Assembly: GCF_019802255.1 (NCBI RefSeq)
Contig: NZ_JAHYSS010000003.1
Location: 186,001 to 250,000, forward strand
Direction of reading: 5' to 3'
Length of the DNA: 64,000 bases
Source of the DNA: Pedobacter polysacchareus
GTDB lineage: Bacteria > Bacteroidota > Bacteroidia > Sphingobacteriales > Sphingobacteriaceae
Part shown: positions 45,401-53,811 of the stretch, piece by piece
How positions within the stretch are numbered: the stretch's first letter is position 1
How the letters are laid out: each line of letters opens with the position of its first letter
Notes under the pieces: model-generated
Told to the model about the DNA's origin: nothing
Database searches by the model: none
Seen by the model: the letters and a program-made list of their open reading frames with translations, nothing else
Translations under genes and position numbers: made by a program

Positions 45401-45609
45401 GCTTAGTTCCTTTGATGCTGGCCACTGGTACCGGTGCTCTGAGCAATAAATCTATTGGAACTGCCGCTGTTGGTGGCATGCTGATTGGAACCTTATTCGG
45501 CGTTTTTGTGATCCCTGTACTTTTTGTGATTTTCCAATCACTGCAGGAGAAAATATCAGGCGCTCCCATTCCAAATCATCTGCCGCGTAACATTCCAGAA
45601 ATCAATTAA
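42451..45609 (+). CDS. RND multidrug efflux permease (HAE1 type)
   Basis: Proton-driven inner-membrane pump, 1052 aa, the usual length of the AcrB group. TM1 is at residues 9-28, followed by the porter loop with the NGVENMTYM segment. The Asp-Asp proton relay is in IVVDDAIVVVEAV in TM4, and a second porter domain and TM7-12 follow. The C-terminus is cytoplasmic and short. It lies between the adaptor and the outer-membrane factor genes, so the pump is complete. Substrates are unknown. Confidence 0.95.
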   Translation: MLRKFIENPVLSTVISIIIVILGLLGLFSLPISQYPEIAPPTVAVSAAYQGANADVVMKSVIVPLEEQINGVENMTYMTSKASNNGSATITIYFKQGTDPDQAAVNVQNRVTKATSLLPNEVIKAGITTSKKLSSTAFSFLLFSKDGAYDQKFLDNYLRINIMPQMKRVEGVGEASIYGNQEYSMRIWLKPDAMASYHLVPDDVIAALKEQNIEAAPGKIGENSKQSIQYALKYTGRLEEASEFENIVLRSAGQGGLVRLKDIASVEFGALDYTTSLVTQGKVSSGGDVSQSSGSNARELIIACENILKEASKDFPPGVEYQTFLNANEFLDASIEKVIYTIIEAFILVFIVVFIFLQDFRSTLIPAIAVPVAIIGTFFFLKLFGFTINLLTLFALVLAIGIVVDDAIVVVEAVHAKLDQGAKSAKKATIHAMSEISGAIVSITLIMSAVFVPVTFITGSAGVFYKQFGLTLAVAIVISAVNALTLSPALCALLLKPHQSHKEQPKQGFMTRFYAGFNASFESLTSKYLRAVRFLLRRKWLSIMSISVFGLVFYMLLKTTPTGFVPNEDGGALYGDVILPPAATLERTEEITNLVDSIVRSIPEVELSSRLAGMDLINGFGGSYGALFIRLKPWSERKGPNQDVGSVVNQLFAKTAHIKGAKIIFFAAPTLQGFGNSNGFEVQLQDKTGGNYEAFGKSIGKFMAGINQRPEIMYATSPFNNGFPELEVNVNVARCKDAGVSVNTVLNTLQGYFGGVYASDFNKFGKQYRVMIQSHPDFREKEADLNKVFVKTEKGLMAPISEFVTLKKTYGPEFINRFNLFTSTMVTGVPNKGYSSGDAIKAIEEVAAQTLSRGYTYEFSGLTREELSSGSQTVMIFALCLLFIYFLLSAQYKSYILPFSVLLSLPIGLAGAFIFANLFGIDNNIFLQISLIMLIGLLAKNAILIVEFALMHRLSGRSIVQSALLGAKARLRPILMTSFAFIFGLVPLMLATGTGALSNKSIGTAAVGGMLIGTLFGVFVIPVLFVIFQSLQEKISGAPIPNHLPRNIPEIN

Positions 45610-45619
45610 TTGAACATTT

Positions 45620-47014
45620 ATGAAAACATTCACTTATAAAATCTCAGTGCTGCTCTTATTGGCAGCACTGGGCATTACGTCTTGTAAAGTCACCAAAACA
45701 TATCAGCAGCCCACTACACCTGTTCCTTCAGCTTACCGCAGTTCGGAAACAGCGGATACCTTGAGTATGGCGGGTATGAAATGGCCCAGCCTTTTTACAG
45801 ACCCTGTGCTGCAGGAACTGATTCGAGCAGGATTAACAGCAAACCTCGATTTAAAGATTGCGGTACAACGCATCAATCAGTCGAAAGCCCTATTTAGAAA
45901 AAGTAAAACGGCCTACCTGCCTGATTTAAAGGGTAACGTTGGACTTAAACAAAGTAAATTAGCTGATCCACAGGGATTCGGTATTTTCAGCAGCAACACG
46001 CAGTACGATTTTGGGATCAGCAGCAATTGGGAGTTAGATATCTGGGGCAAATTGGGAAGTGCAAAACGCGCCGCAATGGCGGAGTTATTGGCCAGTGATG
46101 CAGCAAAAAGAGCAGTTCAGACCCAGCTCATTGCTGATATTGCCAACCATTACTATGATCTGCTAGCCTTGGATGAACAATTGGTTGTTACTCGAAAAAC
46201 AGCCATTAACAGAGGTCAGGATGCAGCAACCATTAAACTACTGTTTGAAAACTCCATCTTAAATGGAGTGGCTGTGGTTCAAAGTGAAGCAAATTATTAC
46301 GAAGCTGAATTATCTATTCCAGATCTGGAGCAACAGATCAGGGAAAAAGAAAATGTACTAGCCGTATTGTTAGCGAGGAATCCAGGTCCCATTCAAAGGA
46401 ATTCCCTGGCACAGCAACAGCTTATTTACGATTTAAAACCCGGAATTCCGGCCCAACTACTCGCCCATCGCCCCGATGTACAACAGGCAGAATATATGTT
46501 CCGGGCAGCATTTGAAAACACTAATATTGCCAGCACACAATTCTACCCAGGACTGAACATCACGGCTATGGGTGGTTTCTCCAGCTTCAGCCTTAAAGAT
46601 TGGTTCAGCAATGGCAGTTTATTTGGCAACATTGCTGGCGGTATTATACAGCCTATTTTTAATAAAGGACAGAATAAAGCAGGTTTAGCCATTGCCTTAT
46701 CTCAACAACAAGAAGCACTGCATGTATTCGAACTTTCTTTATTAAAAGCCAGTCAAGAGGTTTCTGATGCGCTTTCAGCCTATCAGGCGGCTGCACAAAA
46801 AGAAGAAAAACGCAGCAAGCAATTGAAAGCACTTACGCTCGCAGTTGAATTTAATAAAGAGCTGATGAACAACAGTAAAAACACCAATTACACCGATGTA
46901 CTTGCTGCAGAGCAAAACCTGCTGACTGCGGAGCTCAAAGCAATTAATGACCAGAGTCAGAAATTACATGCAGTTGTGAATCTATACCGCGCATTAGGCG
47001 GGGGCTGGAACTAA
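45620..47014 (+). CDS. Outer-membrane factor lipoprotein of the RND pump (OprM/NodT type)
   Basis: TolC-like exit duct, 464 aa, with lipobox ITSC at about 19-22. Two OEP repeats are visible, the first with LKIAVQRINQSKALFRKSKTAYLPDL and the second around AYQAAAQKEEKRSKQLKAL. Helices are rich in Ala, Gln and Leu as in OprM. It starts 10 bp after the permease. A strong terminator follows 21 bp after its stop. Confidence 0.92.
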   Translation: MKTFTYKISVLLLLAALGITSCKVTKTYQQPTTPVPSAYRSSETADTLSMAGMKWPSLFTDPVLQELIRAGLTANLDLKIAVQRINQSKALFRKSKTAYLPDLKGNVGLKQSKLADPQGFGIFSSNTQYDFGISSNWELDIWGKLGSAKRAAMAELLASDAAKRAVQTQLIADIANHYYDLLALDEQLVVTRKTAINRGQDAATIKLLFENSILNGVAVVQSEANYYEAELSIPDLEQQIREKENVLAVLLARNPGPIQRNSLAQQQLIYDLKPGIPAQLLAHRPDVQQAEYMFRAAFENTNIASTQFYPGLNITAMGGFSSFSLKDWFSNGSLFGNIAGGIIQPIFNKGQNKAGLAIALSQQQEALHVFELSLLKASQEVSDALSAYQAAAQKEEKRSKQLKALTLAVEFNKELMNNSKNTNYTDVLAAEQNLLTAELKAINDQSQKLHAVVNLYRALGGGWN

Positions 47015-47035
47015 CCCTTCCTGAATTTCCCTGGC

Positions 47036-47072
47036 AACACCCCAAAAATAACTCAATTTTTGGGGTGTTTTT
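47036..47072 (+). terminator. Intrinsic terminator of the RND operon
   Basis: Perfect 14-bp stem AACACCCCAAAAAT (47036-47049) with ATTTTTGGGGTGTT (47056-47069), loop AACTCA, followed by T residues. Confidence 0.85.
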
Positions 47073-47410
47073 ATATTGATTTCAAGCTGAACCGACCATA
47101 ATAAAAACCGCATCCAGCGTCCTATCTGTTTTGCTATTGTTTTGCTATTGTCTTGCTCTTCCGTTGTTCTTGCATTGCGCTGTTGTTACCTGAACAATAC
47201 AGGATCAAAACAAAAACTAAATCATAAAAACAAGACCACCCCACATCTACAGGCCAGCTACCAAACCATTTAAGGCTACAATTAAAACCCTAGTCAAATT
47301 TTAAAGGATAAAAACTGCTCTAAAACTACATACAACCCCTATTTTCATTTTTTATGACAAACATTTGATATAATCCATTTAAAGTCTAGGGATTTAGTAG
47401 TGTTTTTAGT
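47073..47410. other. AT-rich intergenic stretch with an 11-bp direct repeat
   Basis: No gene is seen. TTTTGCTATTG occurs twice back to back (47129-47139, 47140-47150), followed by a degenerate copy to 47161. The rest is AT-rich sequence leading to the SusC promoter. I see no other structure worth naming. Confidence 0.5.
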
Positions 47411-47418
47411 TATATTTG
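47411..47418 (+). promoter_or_regulatory. -7 box of the second SusC/SusD operon
   Basis: TATATTTG matches TAnnTTTG. No -33 TTG is found at 18-21 bp. The predicted start near 47425 gives a leader of about 300 nt that contains the Cys-rich leader ORF. Confidence 0.5.
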
Positions 47419-47456
47419 CAGTCGAAACTTTTATATGTTCAAGTAAAGACACGGTT

Positions 47457-47558
47457 ATGTATCAAATTCTACTTCAATTTTTTCATCAGGCTGAATCCTT
47501 CGCCTGCTTCATTTTATCCGCTCCTGCAACGCGCCGAATGTGTTGCTGCCCGGCTTAA
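47457..47558 (+). CDS. 33-codon Cys-cluster leader peptide upstream of SusC
   Basis: Short ORF about 30 nt into the predicted transcript, ATG at 47457, stop TAA at 47556-47558. It begins MYQILLQFFHQ and ends RRMCCCPA. The three Cys codons are TGT TGC TGC at 47541-47549, next to a Met. A Cys run placed just before the stop is the layout of amino-acid-sensing leader peptides. A stem-loop CACCGG/CCGGTG follows at 47590-47604, 31 nt after the stop. No U-run follows it, so a classical attenuator is not shown. Confidence 0.5.
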   Translation: MYQILLQFFHQAESFACFILSAPATRRMCCCPA

Positions 47559-47589
47559 TCCTGTAGAAATTTTTCTTGGTTGACAAATA

Positions 47590-47604
47590 CACCGGCTCCC
47601 GGTG
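47590..47604 (+). other. CACCGG-CTC-CCGGTG stem-loop in the SusC leader
   Basis: Perfect 6-bp GC-rich stem with a 3-nt loop, between the Cys leader ORF and the SusC start. It may take part in leader control. Confidence 0.4.
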
Positions 47605-47723
47605 AAGGAAAACTATTGCCTAAAATTTCTGCCTAATCATCCTATTATTATGGCATTGCCACTCACCTGTTCATCAGGAAAACAGCTATGCTAAACCCTA
47701 TTATCAAAGAAAAAATTATTCAA

Positions 47724-50700
47724 ATGAAAACAAGATTATCTATTTTATTTCTTTTGTTCTTCATTCAATTCGCAAATGCTCAGGAACTTTATAAAGTCAC
47801 GGGGAAAGTAATTGAAAAAGGAACACAACTTCCCCTACCTGGTGTCAGTATTCTGATTAAGGGTTCAAAAGTCGGCACTACTACCGACAATGCTGGAAAT
47901 TTCAGCATCCAATTGCCTAAAGAACAGGAAACCCTGATCTTTTCTTTTCTGGGCTTTACCACTCAGGAATTAACTGCAAAAGCAGGAGACAACTTAAAAA
48001 TAGGCCTCGCAGATGCTTCCAGCGATCTGGATGAAGTAGTGGTTGTCGCTTATGGAACAACAAAAAAGAGAGACATTACCGGAGCAGTTTCCCGCATCAA
48101 TGGAGAACAACTTCAAAACCGACAAGTTTCTAACATCACTAAAGCACTTCAAGGTTTAGCACCAGGGGTACAGGCAGTTTCGTCCAGCGGACAGCCAGGA
48201 ACAGCAGCAACCATCCGTATTCGCGGTATTGGTTCAATCAACGCCTCAAGTGCTCCATTATATGTAGTAGATGGGAATCCATTTTCCGGAGACCTGAATT
48301 CCATTAACCCAAGTGATGTGGAATCCGTAAGTGTGTTAAAAGATGCAGCTTCAAGTGCTTTATATGGCTCTAGAGGTGCAAACGGGGTGATCATCATTAC
48401 CACAAAATCAGGTAAGAGAAACAATGAAACACAAATCTCTGCAACTTTCAGCCAGGGTATTTCTGACCGTTCGGTGAAAGATTACCAACAGGTAACTACA
48501 GACCAATATTTTGAGAACTATTGGCTGGCTGTAAAAAACAAGCAATTGAGCTCCAACCCTACTTTCACTGATTTACAAGCAGGGCAGGCAGCCAGCAGAC
48601 AAATCATTGGTGATTTAGGAATCAATCCTTACGGTAGTAACTATCCAAATCCTGTTGGACCGGACGGAAAAATTGTTCCTGGTGCAACCGCTTTATGGAA
48701 TGACGACTGGGGAAAAGCAACAGAACAAACCGCTAGAAGAACACAAGCCGACCTGAGTTTTAGTGGCGGTGGAGAAAAAAGTCAATACTTCATCTCTGGC
48801 GGTTATCTGAATGATAAAGGAATTGCCATTGGCTCAGGATTCCAACGCTACAATGCCAGAGTAAACCTGACCACACAAGCAAAAAAATGGCTGACGGCAG
48901 GAATGAATATCTCCGCATCAAATAGTACTCAGGATTACCCCACCTCAGAAGACAGTAACACGGCCAATGTGATCCAATATTCAAGAGCGATCCCAAGTTT
49001 CTACCCGATCTATCAGCACAATCCTGATGGTTCTTTTCTACTAGATGGTGCTGGAAATAAGATCTATGATTTTGGTGCTTACCGTCCAAGTTCAGCCATT
49101 CCAAGAAGTAACCTTCCTGCAACAGTAGGATTAGATAAATCAGAAATCATGAAAGACAATGTTTCTGCAAGAACCTTCTTAGAAGCAACGATCTTACCTG
49201 AACTAAAATTCAAAACCACTTACAGTGGTGACTTTCAAAACTACAACTCTCATTACTATACCAACCCAATATTAGGTGGTGGAAAAGAAACTGGTGGTAG
49301 TGTTTCTAAATCAAACAATAGAACTTATTCCTGGACATGGAACAACATTGCTACTTATGACAAGTCATTTGGTGATCACCACTTGAATGTTTTAGGTGGA
49401 CAAGAACTTTACAAATACAATTACCGTGTGATTTCTGGTTCCCGTCAGCGCTTTGCCCTACCGGACTTTTATGAGCCGGATGCTGCAGCACAGCTGACTG
49501 GCTTCAGCGGAAACTCTATTGACTATACGTTATTGAGTTTTCTTGGAAGAGCAGAATATGACTACAAAAAAAGATACCTTTTCTCGGCTTCATTAAGAAC
49601 TGACGGCACGTCAAGATTCTCACCAGAACAACGCTGGGGTACTTTCTGGTCCCTTGGTGCGTCCTGGAAACTTTCCGAAGAAGCTTTCTTGAAAGAAACA
49701 CCATGGTTGAGTACCTTAACTTTCAGAACCAGTTATGGTGCACAGGGTAACGACAACATCGGTAGTTATTATGCGTATAAAGGATTATACCGCTTCATGA
49801 ATAACCTGGGGGAAAATGGATTAGTTACTTCCAGATTGGCTACACCTAACCTAAAATGGGAATCCAATTTAAACCTGAACGTTGGGATAGATTTCGGTTT
49901 CTTAAATGACCGCATCAGCGGTACGGTAGAGTATTTCGACAGAAGATCAAAAGACCTCCTGTTTAGTCGTCCAATGGCTCCATCACTAGGATTCTCTTCT
50001 ATTGATGAAAACATAGGCGCTTTAAAAAACCAAGGTGTCGAAGTACAGATCAATGCCATTCCTGTTCGTACTACTGATTTCAGATGGACGATCAGCGTAA
50101 ATGCCACCCATTACAAAAATACCATTACGGCATTGCCACAGCAAGATCCAGCAAATCCACAGCCGATCAAGACTTCAACCAAAATCATGCAGGTTGGCGG
50201 TACGATTTCAGACTTCTTCCTTAAGGAATGGGCAGGTGTAAATCCGGCAAACGGGGATCCACTTTGGTACAGAACACTGGATGATGGCACTAAGACCACC
50301 ACAAACGAATATGCAAAGGCCACACAATACGTTCAGGGAACTTCGCTTCCTGTGTTGACTGGTGGTTTTTCCAATACCTTTAACTACAAAGAGTTTGAAA
50401 TCTCTGCATTATTCAACTATAGCATTGGTGGTAAAATCCTGGACAATGATTATGTAGGTTTAATGCATACGGGCAGCTCAATTGGCCGTCCATGGTCTAC
50501 AGAAATCCTGGATCACTGGACACCAGAAAATCCAAACGCAAATGTTCCTAAACTGACTACAGATAACAAAGGATGGACACAAGCCTCTACCCGCTTTCTG
50601 TACAGTGGTACTTACGCAAGATTGAAAAATCTAACTGTAGGTTATAGTCTGCCGAAAGGCCTGGCAAACAGATGGGGACTGGCCAATCTGAAACTGACCC

Positions 50701-50831
50701 TAACTGGAGAAAACCTACTGACGTTTTACGGTCACAAAGGAATGGATCCTGAACAAACCATTGAAGGAACGACCTATTTCCGTTACCCATCAATGCGCAC
50801 ACTATCTGCCGGTTTAAACCTTACATTCTAA
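47724..50831 (+). CDS. SusC/RagA-family TonB-dependent transporter (second pair)
   Basis: Outer-membrane importer, 1035 aa from the chosen start. The signal peptide is MKTRLSILFLLFFIQFANAQ. I preferred the ATG at 47724 over 47688 because the extra 12 residues would spoil it. A carboxypeptidase-regulatory-like domain (about 20-100) comes next, then the plug at VVVAYGTTKKRDITGAVSR with SSALYGSRGANGVIIITTK, then the barrel ending LSAGLNLTF. No CAZyme, sulfatase or regulator adjoins it, so its substrate is not known. It may import peptides or another nutrient rather than glycan. Confidence 0.93.
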   Translation: MKTRLSILFLLFFIQFANAQELYKVTGKVIEKGTQLPLPGVSILIKGSKVGTTTDNAGNFSIQLPKEQETLIFSFLGFTTQELTAKAGDNLKIGLADASSDLDEVVVVAYGTTKKRDITGAVSRINGEQLQNRQVSNITKALQGLAPGVQAVSSSGQPGTAATIRIRGIGSINASSAPLYVVDGNPFSGDLNSINPSDVESVSVLKDAASSALYGSRGANGVIIITTKSGKRNNETQISATFSQGISDRSVKDYQQVTTDQYFENYWLAVKNKQLSSNPTFTDLQAGQAASRQIIGDLGINPYGSNYPNPVGPDGKIVPGATALWNDDWGKATEQTARRTQADLSFSGGGEKSQYFISGGYLNDKGIAIGSGFQRYNARVNLTTQAKKWLTAGMNISASNSTQDYPTSEDSNTANVIQYSRAIPSFYPIYQHNPDGSFLLDGAGNKIYDFGAYRPSSAIPRSNLPATVGLDKSEIMKDNVSARTFLEATILPELKFKTTYSGDFQNYNSHYYTNPILGGGKETGGSVSKSNNRTYSWTWNNIATYDKSFGDHHLNVLGGQELYKYNYRVISGSRQRFALPDFYEPDAAAQLTGFSGNSIDYTLLSFLGRAEYDYKKRYLFSASLRTDGTSRFSPEQRWGTFWSLGASWKLSEEAFLKETPWLSTLTFRTSYGAQGNDNIGSYYAYKGLYRFMNNLGENGLVTSRLATPNLKWESNLNLNVGIDFGFLNDRISGTVEYFDRRSKDLLFSRPMAPSLGFSSIDENIGALKNQGVEVQINAIPVRTTDFRWTISVNATHYKNTITALPQQDPANPQPIKTSTKIMQVGGTISDFFLKEWAGVNPANGDPLWYRTLDDGTKTTTNEYAKATQYVQGTSLPVLTGGFSNTFNYKEFEISALFNYSIGGKILDNDYVGLMHTGSSIGRPWSTEILDHWTPENPNANVPKLTTDNKGWTQASTRFLYSGTYARLKNLTVGYSLPKGLANRWGLANLKLTLTGENLLTFYGHKGMDPEQTIEGTTYFRYPSMRTLSAGLNLTF

Positions 50832-50844
50832 TTTATTTACGACA

Positions 50845-52347
50845 ATGAAGATTAAAAACATAACATATATAGCGGTTACGGCTCTTTTACTCCCTTTCCT
50901 GGGTTGCAAGAAAGAGCTGACTACCAGTCCTACGACAGCCGTAGATGAATCACTGGTTTTTGCAAAAGCGGATAACATCGATATGGTCCTTAACGGAACA
51001 TGGGCCTATATGCACGAAACCTTTTTTACTTATGCCAACCCTGGGTATTCTACTATTTTAAGAAATAGTGATGCCATGGGAAATGATGTAGCCATCATAC
51101 AAAATAAATATGGTTACGCAGATTCTTATAATTATACGATCGCCAATAACCAAAGTCGTTTAAACGGAATCTGGACGCTTTTATACAAAGTGATCGACAA
51201 TATGAATAACGTCATCACGAAGATCGATGATTCGGAAGGTACAGCTGATCAAAAAGCAAGAATTAAAGGTCAGGCATTGGCATTAAGAGCCAACAGCTAT
51301 TTAAACCTCGTTACTTTTTACCAGTTCAATTACCAATTAAACCCACAGGCACTAGCAGTTCCTTTATATACCACGCCAACTACACCGGATTCAAAACCAA
51401 ATCCAAAAGCTACTTTAGAAGAAGTATATAAGGTGATTATTGCAGATTTAACACAAGCTGAAGAGTTATTGGTAAAATATGCCCGTCCAAGTACGACTAA
51501 ATACAAGATCAATACGGATGTAGTTCATGGTCTTTTGGCTAGAACCTATTTGAACATGGGTAAATGGGACCTGGCCACAGCACAAGCTTTAGCTGCAAAG
51601 AAGAACTATACTTATATGGCTCCTAATGAGTATGCAAATGGTTTCAATGACCTGAAAAACAGCGAATGGATCTGGGGACAAGGACAACAGGCAGATCAAA
51701 GTAATGCCAGTTATTCTTTCCACTACTTAGATGTAAGCAGTACTTCTTCCTATTACTATAGCTTCATGGCTGATCCAAACTTCAAAAACCTGTTTGATGC
51801 CAATGACATCAGATCAAAACTTTTCTTATGGGATGGTTTACCAAGTAGAGAGGGTTATTTAAGGTACCAGAAATTTAAGTTCCGTTCGGATGTCACCGCA
51901 GACATTGTGATGATGCGTTCTGCTGAAATGACCTTGATTGCTGCGGAAGGTTATGCAAGGTCAGGGAACTTACCAAACGCGGTAGAAACACTGAATGAGC
52001 TTTTAGCTGCCAGACAAGCAAATACTTACGTGTTAGGTACAAAAACTAAAGAAGACCTAATTGCCGACATTCTGATTGAAAGAAGAAAAGAACTTTGGGG
52101 TGAAGGTTTCGCCATAGCAGATATTCTAAGAACACAGCGCGCTGTGGTTAGAAAACCGGCTTTAGGACCAGATGGACAGCCTTTAAAAGTGACAGTGATT
52201 ACTCCTACTGGGCCAAAAGAGGTATTTGCAAAACAACATACTACATTAAGGTTCCCAGATGATAAGCCATTCACAGCGAACAGCCCTTATTATCTGATTC
52301 CTTTACCGCAAACAGAATATGACAGCAATCCTAATGTAAAACCATAA
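50845..52347 (+). CDS. SusD/RagB-family lipoprotein (second pair)
   Basis: Surface partner of the preceding SusC, 500 aa, with lipobox LGC near residue 21 (signal MKIKNITYIAVTALL). The SusD fold is recognisable from QALALRANSYLNLVTFYQFNY and the C-terminal ILIERRKELWGEGFAIADILR. It starts 13 bp after SusC and is followed by a bidirectional terminator, so the operon has just two large genes. The ligand is unknown. Confidence 0.92.
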   Translation: MKIKNITYIAVTALLLPFLGCKKELTTSPTTAVDESLVFAKADNIDMVLNGTWAYMHETFFTYANPGYSTILRNSDAMGNDVAIIQNKYGYADSYNYTIANNQSRLNGIWTLLYKVIDNMNNVITKIDDSEGTADQKARIKGQALALRANSYLNLVTFYQFNYQLNPQALAVPLYTTPTTPDSKPNPKATLEEVYKVIIADLTQAEELLVKYARPSTTKYKINTDVVHGLLARTYLNMGKWDLATAQALAAKKNYTYMAPNEYANGFNDLKNSEWIWGQGQQADQSNASYSFHYLDVSSTSSYYYSFMADPNFKNLFDANDIRSKLFLWDGLPSREGYLRYQKFKFRSDVTADIVMMRSAEMTLIAAEGYARSGNLPNAVETLNELLAARQANTYVLGTKTKEDLIADILIERRKELWGEGFAIADILRTQRAVVRKPALGPDGQPLKVTVITPTGPKEVFAKQHTTLRFPDDKPFTANSPYYLIPLPQTEYDSNPNVKP

Positions 52348-52375
52348 TTACATAATTAACGCTTCTACCTATGAA

Positions 52376-52410
52376 AAAGGGCTGTTCAATCGAACAGCCC
52401 TTTGTATTTT
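52376..52410. terminator. Bidirectional intrinsic terminator
   Basis: Stem AAAGGGCTGTTC (52376-52387), loop AATC, GAACAGCCCTTT (52392-52403). A-runs and T-runs on both sides let it stop the SusD transcript on the plus strand and the PmbA transcript on the minus strand. Confidence 0.85.
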
Positions 52411-52468
52411 AAATCAATTCTGCTCAGGCATGGCTACAACAGCGCATAGCAGCTGCCTAAACCACCAA

Positions 52469-53806
52469 TTAAACCGCGTCTGATAGTGAAGTAAAAGTAA
52501 AATCTCTAATCTTCAATGGCGGCAGCAGGTAGTTTGAATTCGATTCCGCACTCACTGTCCTTTCTGATTTCCCCATTTCTTCAAGGTTGTTCAGCATAAT
52601 AATCGGACTCTCATTGAACCTGAAATTCTTGATCGGAAACTTGATCTCTCCGTTTTCAATGTAAAACGTACCATCCCTGGTCAACCCGGTAAGCAATAAA
52701 GTCTGAGGATCTACCGGACGGATGTACCATAAACGAGTGACTAAAATCCCTTTTTCCGTTCCTTTAATCAGCTCCTCTAAGGACTTATCACCCCCTACCA
52801 TAATTACCCCATTAGGTGAAGGTATTGGCTTAATTCCAGTCTTTTGTGCCCAATAACGGGAAGTGTAAAAGTTTTTAACCACTCCTTTTTCTATCCAGTT
52901 TACTTTCTGCTGAGGTCTGCCATCCCCAGACCAGGTAGATCCTGGCAGTTCTTTATTCCATGGATCGGAATAGACATTCACACGTTCGTCCAGCAATTGC
53001 TCACCCAATTTCGTTTTTCCACCCGGTTTGCTCATAGAACTCCTTCCTTCATCCGCCTGACGCGCATCGAGGTCAAAAAACAGATTCTCCAGCATAACAG
53101 CCACTGCCGTAGGCTCCAGAATCACCGTATATTTGCCCGGCTCTATCGCTTTTGCAGTCACAGAGGCCATGGCTTTTTTCGCCGCTACAGCCGTATCAGT
53201 CTTCGTATCCAATTTGCTGAAATCATGGTAGCCTCTGGTGGCATAACCAGATCCTTTCCCATCCTCCGTGCGGATCGTGATATTAAAAGCCACATCTGTT
53301 GCTTTATTGTATGCAAAAAGCCCTTTACTGTTCATCATTGCTGAATAGCCAGCTTCATTGGAAAGGAAGCCTGCAGCATTCAGTTTATTTTCTTTAGCCT
53401 GATTCAAACTTGCAGCCACCGCATCCGCTCTTTCTTTTGGCCCAACAGCAGCTGTTGAAGCTACGAACGTAGGTGATTCCGGTCCATATTCCTGAGGTCC
53501 TAAAAAAGACATAAATTCTGGGTTTTCAGGAGCTAGTTTTGCCAGTTCCTCTGCTCTGCGCACCACCTTTTCAAGGGAGGCATCATCAAACTCATTGATG
53601 GTAGCCACCCCTAGTTTCTTTCCAAAAGCGGAACTCACCACCAAGGTTTGCGAGCTAGCGCCTCCACTGGTAGAAACCGAACTTCTTGCATAGCGGATAT
53701 TTCCTGAATCAGATCCACTCAGATTTACTTCACATTCATCTGCTTTTGAGTAGCCCAGTACTTTCGTTAAAAGCGCTTTGGCTTGTTCTTTAGTTAATAT
53801 TGCCAT
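52469..53806 (-). CDS. pmbA: PmbA/TldE-family protein (copy 1)
   Basis: Non-metal subunit type of the TldD/TldE protease, 445 aa. Family segments are the N-terminal SGSDSGNIRYARSSVST and the C-terminal LTGLTRDGTFYIENGEIKFP followed by KNFRFNESPIIML. It lacks the HExxxH zinc motif, as TldE does. No signal peptide is visible. It follows tldD copy 1 by 5 bp, and the two probably form a heterodimer. In E. coli the complex trims unfolded peptides and matures microcin B17. No microcin gene is seen here. Confidence 0.88.
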   Translation of the reverse strand: MAILTKEQAKALLTKVLGYSKADECEVNLSGSDSGNIRYARSSVSTSGGASSQTLVVSSAFGKKLGVATINEFDDASLEKVVRRAEELAKLAPENPEFMSFLGPQEYGPESPTFVASTAAVGPKERADAVAASLNQAKENKLNAAGFLSNEAGYSAMMNSKGLFAYNKATDVAFNITIRTEDGKGSGYATRGYHDFSKLDTKTDTAVAAKKAMASVTAKAIEPGKYTVILEPTAVAVMLENLFFDLDARQADEGRSSMSKPGGKTKLGEQLLDERVNVYSDPWNKELPGSTWSGDGRPQQKVNWIEKGVVKNFYTSRYWAQKTGIKPIPSPNGVIMVGGDKSLEELIKGTEKGILVTRLWYIRPVDPQTLLLTGLTRDGTFYIENGEIKFPIKNFRFNESPIIMLNNLEEMGKSERTVSAESNSNYLLPPLKIRDFTFTSLSDAV

Positions 53807-53811
53807 GATTT

